From Candidatus Brocadiia bacterium (GTDB lineage: Bacteria; Planctomycetota; MHYJ01; WSZJ01), in the NCBI GenBank assembly GCA_013360825.1, contig JABWAY010000043.1, forward strand, positions 1 to 17,586: a DNA stretch of 17,586 bases, in the 5' to 3' direction. Both the position numbers and the translations under genes were made by a program. Below the pieces are notes generated by a model. That model had not been told where the DNA came from, searched no databases, and saw only the letters and a list, made by a program, of their open reading frames with translations. Of the stretch, positions 15,013 through 17,586 are shown piece by piece; position 1 is the first letter of the stretch, and every line of letters starts with the position of its first letter.

Positions 15013-15209
15013 GGTGGAACGGTCACAGCCGGTCATGGCCGCAATCCACGCCCCCATCCCCCCGCCCAACAGCGGCGTCGACCCTGTTCTTCGTGCAGGC
15101 TGGATCCGGTGCGGCGTTGCCGCGACAGTCCCGCCGGCTGTCCACCAGGCTTCCCCGGTGTGACCGCGGAATCATCCGATCGTGCACGGAGCGCCGGCAC
15201 GGCCGGGGG
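15013..15209. other. Convergent spacer, no gene seen
   Basis: This 197-bp stretch separates the end of the + strand series from the end of the minus-strand glycosyltransferase. A small stem GCGGC-GTT-GCCGC lies at 15111-15123, and another, CCGGC-ACG-GCCGG, at 15194-15206. Neither is followed by a T-run, so no intrinsic terminator can be assigned with confidence on either strand. No RNA gene was recognised. Confidence 0.5.
15194..15206. repeat. Short GC hairpin just after the minus-strand glycosyltransferase stop
   Basis: CCGGC and GCCGG form a perfect five-pair stem with a 3-nt loop, starting 3 nt beyond the stop codon of the minus-strand gene. The position suits a transcript end or a 3' stabilising stem. 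There is no U-tract, so the terminator reading is weak. Confidence 0.25.
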
Positions 15210-16409
15210 TCACCTCGCGTCACCGCATTGTGCGGCTGAAAGAGCCCCACCGGACGAACCGCCTCCATGACTGACCATCGAACGCAGGTCCGCCGCGAAT
15301 TGCTTCATGACTGTTTCATTGTCCATGCTGAGGACGCGCCTCCGCGCAGCGGCTCCCATACCTCCCAGGTCTGTCCCCGGATCCAGCGCCGTCGCAATGG
15401 CATCCCGCAGGGCGGACCCATCGGCCGGGTCGACGATCCAGCCGGTCCTGCCCGGTTCCACGAGCTCGCGCCCGCCACAGTACGGCGTCGTGATCACGGG
15501 GCATCCGGAGGCCATGGCCTCCAGCACGCTCAGGCTGAAGAGGTCCACCATCGTGGGCAACACGAACAGATCAGCCTGACTGAGGGCCTTGATGATCCCC
15601 TCGTAGGGCACATGCCCCCGCAATTCGACATTTGACAGCTTCCTCCGTGCGCAGATCTCCTCCGCTTCCGGACCAAGGGGGCCGCCGCCGCAAACGACAA
15701 GGCGCGCCCCCCTGGTGTCGCAGGAGGTCCATGCATTCAGCAGTTGCAGTATTCCTTTCCCGCTGACCAACCTGCCGACAAAAACGACCGTTCGAATCGC
15801 CCCGGGGACAGGCGACGTGCCCATCGACGGGTCCCGATCCGCCCCGAACGTGGCCATGTCGAGGCTCCAGTGGGTCCGGGTGACCTGTGCGGTTATCCCG
15901 ATGCTTCGCAGATACTCGATTGCGTCGTCGCTGAATGCGAAACAGCGGTCGGCACATCTGTACGCCAGTGCCCGCAGACGCTTGACGCTCCACCGGATAT
16001 TGCGGGTTGCATGCGGTGTATCCTCGATGATCGCGGCGATTCGGAACCTCAGCCACCAGCGCACGCTCAGTGCCAGCGCGGATTGCGTTGCATTGCAGAC
16101 AACCACGATGTCAGGGCGAAGGCCGGCAAGCGCCATGGGCAGCCGCCATCCCACCGAACGCACCCCTTCGATGGAGTAGCCCAGGTCCGCGGCTTTTCGG
16201 CTTGCCCTGGTGACAAAGCTGTTCAGGTGACGGATCTCCACGCCCGGTATCGGCTCCGGATGCCATCCCGGCCGGTTGTCGAAGCTGAATCGTTCGAGCA
16301 GGAGAGTGACTCGGAGACCCCGCTCCCTCGCGAGGACCCGCAGGCGGCTGGTCCAGTAGGGTGACTGAACCGGCTGCACAAAGCAGACATGAATCGGCTG
16401 ATCAGGCAT
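15210..16409 (-). CDS. GT4-family (GT-B) glycosyltransferase, convergent to the main operon
   Basis: The 399-residue product is a GT4 enzyme. IHVCFVQPVQSPYWTSRLRV opens the acceptor domain, IRTVVFVGRLVSGKGILQLL starts the donor domain, and LFVLPTMVDLFSLSVLEAMA plus SGCPVITTPYCGGRELVE form the donor site (D289-x7-E297). I chose ATG 16409 because GGTGGAG (16415-16421) lies 5 nt upstream. The frame is open 19 codons further, but that extension is basic and not part of the fold. The gene runs opposite to the main series, downstream of hisG with a 98-bp gap (16410-16507), and could share hisG's transcript. Its codons end in A or T more often than those of hisG or the + strand genes, suggesting separate acquisition. 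The last 20 or so residues are Gly/Ser-rich and probably disordered. Confidence 0.9.
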   Translation of the reverse strand: MPDQPIHVCFVQPVQSPYWTSRLRVLARERGLRVTLLLERFSFDNRPGWHPEPIPGVEIRHLNSFVTRASRKAADLGYSIEGVRSVGWRLPMALAGLRPDIVVVCNATQSALALSVRWWLRFRIAAIIEDTPHATRNIRWSVKRLRALAYRCADRCFAFSDDAIEYLRSIGITAQVTRTHWSLDMATFGADRDPSMGTSPVPGAIRTVVFVGRLVSGKGILQLLNAWTSCDTRGARLVVCGGGPLGPEAEEICARRKLSNVELRGHVPYEGIIKALSQADLFVLPTMVDLFSLSVLEAMASGCPVITTPYCGGRELVEPGRTGWIVDPADGSALRDAIATALDPGTDLGGMGAAARRRVLSMDNETVMKQFAADLRSMVSHGGGSSGGALSAAQCGDAR

Positions 16410-16507
16410 GGGATCTCCACCCGGGCGAACTCCCGCCTTCCTTCGGTTCTGCGGCCCTGATCGCACGCCAGCACACCGGGCGCCTGCTGCTCATCGCATT
16501 TCTCATC
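16410..16507 (-). other. Short gap between hisG and the minus-strand glycosyltransferase
   Basis: These 98 bp lie downstream of the hisG stop and upstream of the glycosyltransferase start. I see the ribosome binding site near its end but no convincing -35/-10 pair and no hairpin with a T-run. Co-transcription from hisG is therefore possible, though not shown. Confidence 0.4.
16415..16421 (-). promoter_or_regulatory. Ribosome binding site deciding the ATG 16409 start
   Basis: On the minus strand GGTGGAG ends 5 nt before ATG 16409. The frame's more upstream starts have no such motif at proper spacing. Confidence 0.6.
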
Positions 16508-17586
16508 TCACCTCCCCCGCTCCTTCAGCTTCACGGCCTCGGCGTCCCCCGGTTCCTGCGCAAGCCAGGCATCGAGCACACCCAGGGCCTCTGCTCCCCG
16601 GCCGGCTGAGAGAAGGGCGCGGGCGAGACCGAGAGTGGCGGCGCGGTGAGCCGGTCTGGAGGACAGCACGGAACGGTAGTCGTCCGCAGCCTGATCGGCG
16701 AGCCCTTCGCGAAGGGAGAGTGCGGCGCGGCGCAGGAGAAACTCGGGGTGGGCGGGAGCGGCCGCGAGGGCCGCGGCCCAGGCCGGGTTCACGCCCTGGG
16801 TGAGCGAGAGCGCCTTGCCCGCCTCGATCCGCTCGAGGGGGAACCCGGCCACCTCGTCGGCGGTGATCGTCATGTCCTTGGCCGCGATCTCGAGGTAGGC
16901 GGTCTCCTCGCGGTTCAGGGCCGCCAGCAGGCGCTGATAGCGCGCCGGAAGTTCCTCGAAGATGTACGTGACCGGCGTCACCACGACGCCGCTGCCGCCG
17001 ATCGCGCGGATCTGCTGGATCGCGGCGTACAGCTTGTCGGCGGACGACACCAGGTTGATCGCCCACCACCCCCCGGCGCCCTCGCGCGTAATCATCGGCG
17101 CGACGGTCGGCCCCTGCAAGCCGCCGAGATCGGTCTGGCTGAAGACGCGAGCGGCGACCGCCTCCGCCGATTCGCCGCGCATGTTGGCGAAGATCATGTA
17201 CTGGCCGCGCGCGCGCTGGTGCGCCTCGATGAACTCAAGCATCTGGCGCGTCGCCTGGAGCACGTCGGGGCGGTCTTGCAGCGCGGCGCGGTTGCCGATC
17301 AGGATCGCCTGCGAAGTCAGGATCGTGCCGTCGCTCAGGGGACGCAGGCGGTTCTCGCGCAGCGTCGTGCCGGTGCTGGTGATGTCCGCGATGAAGTCAG
17401 CATAGCCGACGGTCGGCGCCGATTCGAGCGCACCGTCCGCGCTGACCACGCGCACCGACTCCGCGCCCGCTTCGCTCAGGAAGCGCCCGACCAGCAGCGG
17501 ATACTTGGTCGCGACGCGCAGCCGCTCGTTCGCGGCGCGCCGCGCCAGATCGGCGGCGGTCTGCACCTCGGCCCAGTCGTCGGGCA
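16508..17586 (-). CDS. hisG: ATP phosphoribosyltransferase HisG with a TPR-like C-terminal extension (5' end cut by the window)
   Basis: HisG catalyses the first step of histidine synthesis, joining ATP and PRPP. The frame runs in from the right edge: residues before the GTG at 17566 (DDWAEV) belong to it, so that codon is not the start, and most of domain I is missing. Visible are RLRVATKYP, the PRPP-binding loop ADITSTGTTLREN (about 17351-17389) and a regulatory ACT-like domain with LQGPTVAPM, WWAINLVSS and IRAIGGSGVVVTPVTYIFEE, typical of long-form HisG. Normal proteins end soon after this point. Here some 130 further residues follow (about 16909 to 16511). Their last 80 look like tetratricopeptide repeats (HPEFLLRRAALSLREGLADQ; AATLGLARALLSAGRGAEAL). 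The extension could be a true fusion, or two genes joined by a frameshift or misassembly. No other histidine gene is in view. Confidence 0.88.
   Translation of the reverse strand, partial: PDDWAEVQTAADLARRAANERLRVATKYPLLVGRFLSEAGAESVRVVSADGALESAPTVGYADFIADITSTGTTLRENRLRPLSDGTILTSQAILIGNRAALQDRPDVLQATRQMLEFIEAHQRARGQYMIFANMRGESAEAVAARVFSQTDLGGLQGPTVAPMITREGAGGWWAINLVSSADKLYAAIQQIRAIGGSGVVVTPVTYIFEELPARYQRLLAALNREETAYLEIAAKDMTITADEVAGFPLERIEAGKALSLTQGVNPAWAAALAAAPAHPEFLLRRAALSLREGLADQAADDYRSVLSSRPAHRAATLGLARALLSAGRGAEALGVLDAWLAQEPGDAEAVKLKERGR

Noticed and set aside
15111..15123. GCGGC-GTT-GCCGC stem as the terminator of the + strand operon
   Set aside because: Only five pairs, about 100 bp after the stop, and no T-run follows.
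13221..15239. Long + strand open frame inside the GT4-GT26 gene
   Set aside because: It is a shadow in another frame, Arg/Pro-rich without motifs, whereas the 13036 frame shows two full glycosyltransferase domains.
1..17586. tRNA, rRNA, insertion sequences or attachment sites
   Set aside because: I saw no cloverleaf-like sequences, no transposase motifs, and no terminal inverted or long direct repeats.

Overview
The window is a high-GC bacterial exopolysaccharide, capsule or O-antigen-type locus. Codon third positions in the genes are almost all G or C. Shine-Dalgarno motifs and 4-bp start/stop overlaps are common. The set of genes (Wzz-type chain-length protein fused to a BY-kinase, WecA-like initiating transferase, MOP-superfamily flippase, O-antigen polymerase/ligase-like protein, GT-B glycosyltransferases) is the Wzx/Wzy-dependent type, which suggests a Gram-negative-type envelope. 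The phylum cannot be fixed from the sequence. No outer-membrane exporter (Wza) or sugar-nucleotide synthesis gene lies in the window.

Layout: 1-250 is the 3' end of an unidentified + strand reading frame. 251-522 is a non-coding leader with inverted repeats and the most AT-rich stretch of this end, the likely promoter region. 523-15012 is one dense + strand series: Wzz/BY-kinase (523-2658); a 133-bp spacer with a strong hairpin; WecA/TagO-like phosphosugar transferase (2792-4024); GT4 glycosyltransferase (4021-5100); flippase (5097-6617); polymerase/ligase (6614-7864); CgeB-like glycosyltransferase (7861-8913); a 43-residue small ORF (8910-9041); nucleotidyltransferase-thymidylate kinase-like fusion (9038-10414); aminoglycoside-phosphotransferase-like kinase (10416-11762); GT4 glycosyltransferase (11759-13039); and a GT4-GT26 fusion glycosyltransferase (13036-15012). 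From 4021 on, nearly every junction is an ATGA or GTGA overlap, so the genes are probably co-transcribed and translationally coupled.

15013-15209 is a convergent spacer. On the minus strand, hisG (cut by the right edge, with an unusual TPR-like C-terminal extension) is followed by another GT4 glycosyltransferase (16409-15210).

Working model (inference): the WecA-like enzyme loads a sugar-1-phosphate on a polyprenyl phosphate. The GT26 domain, a family that classically acts right after WecA/TagO, and the GT4 enzymes extend the repeat unit. The flippase exports it, the Wzy-like protein polymerises it, and the Wzz/BY-kinase sets chain length. The two adjacent kinase-like proteins are the least explained part and may phosphorylate a glycan, a lipid carrier or a precursor. 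The points most worth checking are a catalytic Asp-to-Ser change in the initiating transferase, the (Gly-Tyr)8 kinase tail, the doubly coupled small ORF, the paired kinases, the GT4-GT26 fusion and the HisG-TPR fusion.
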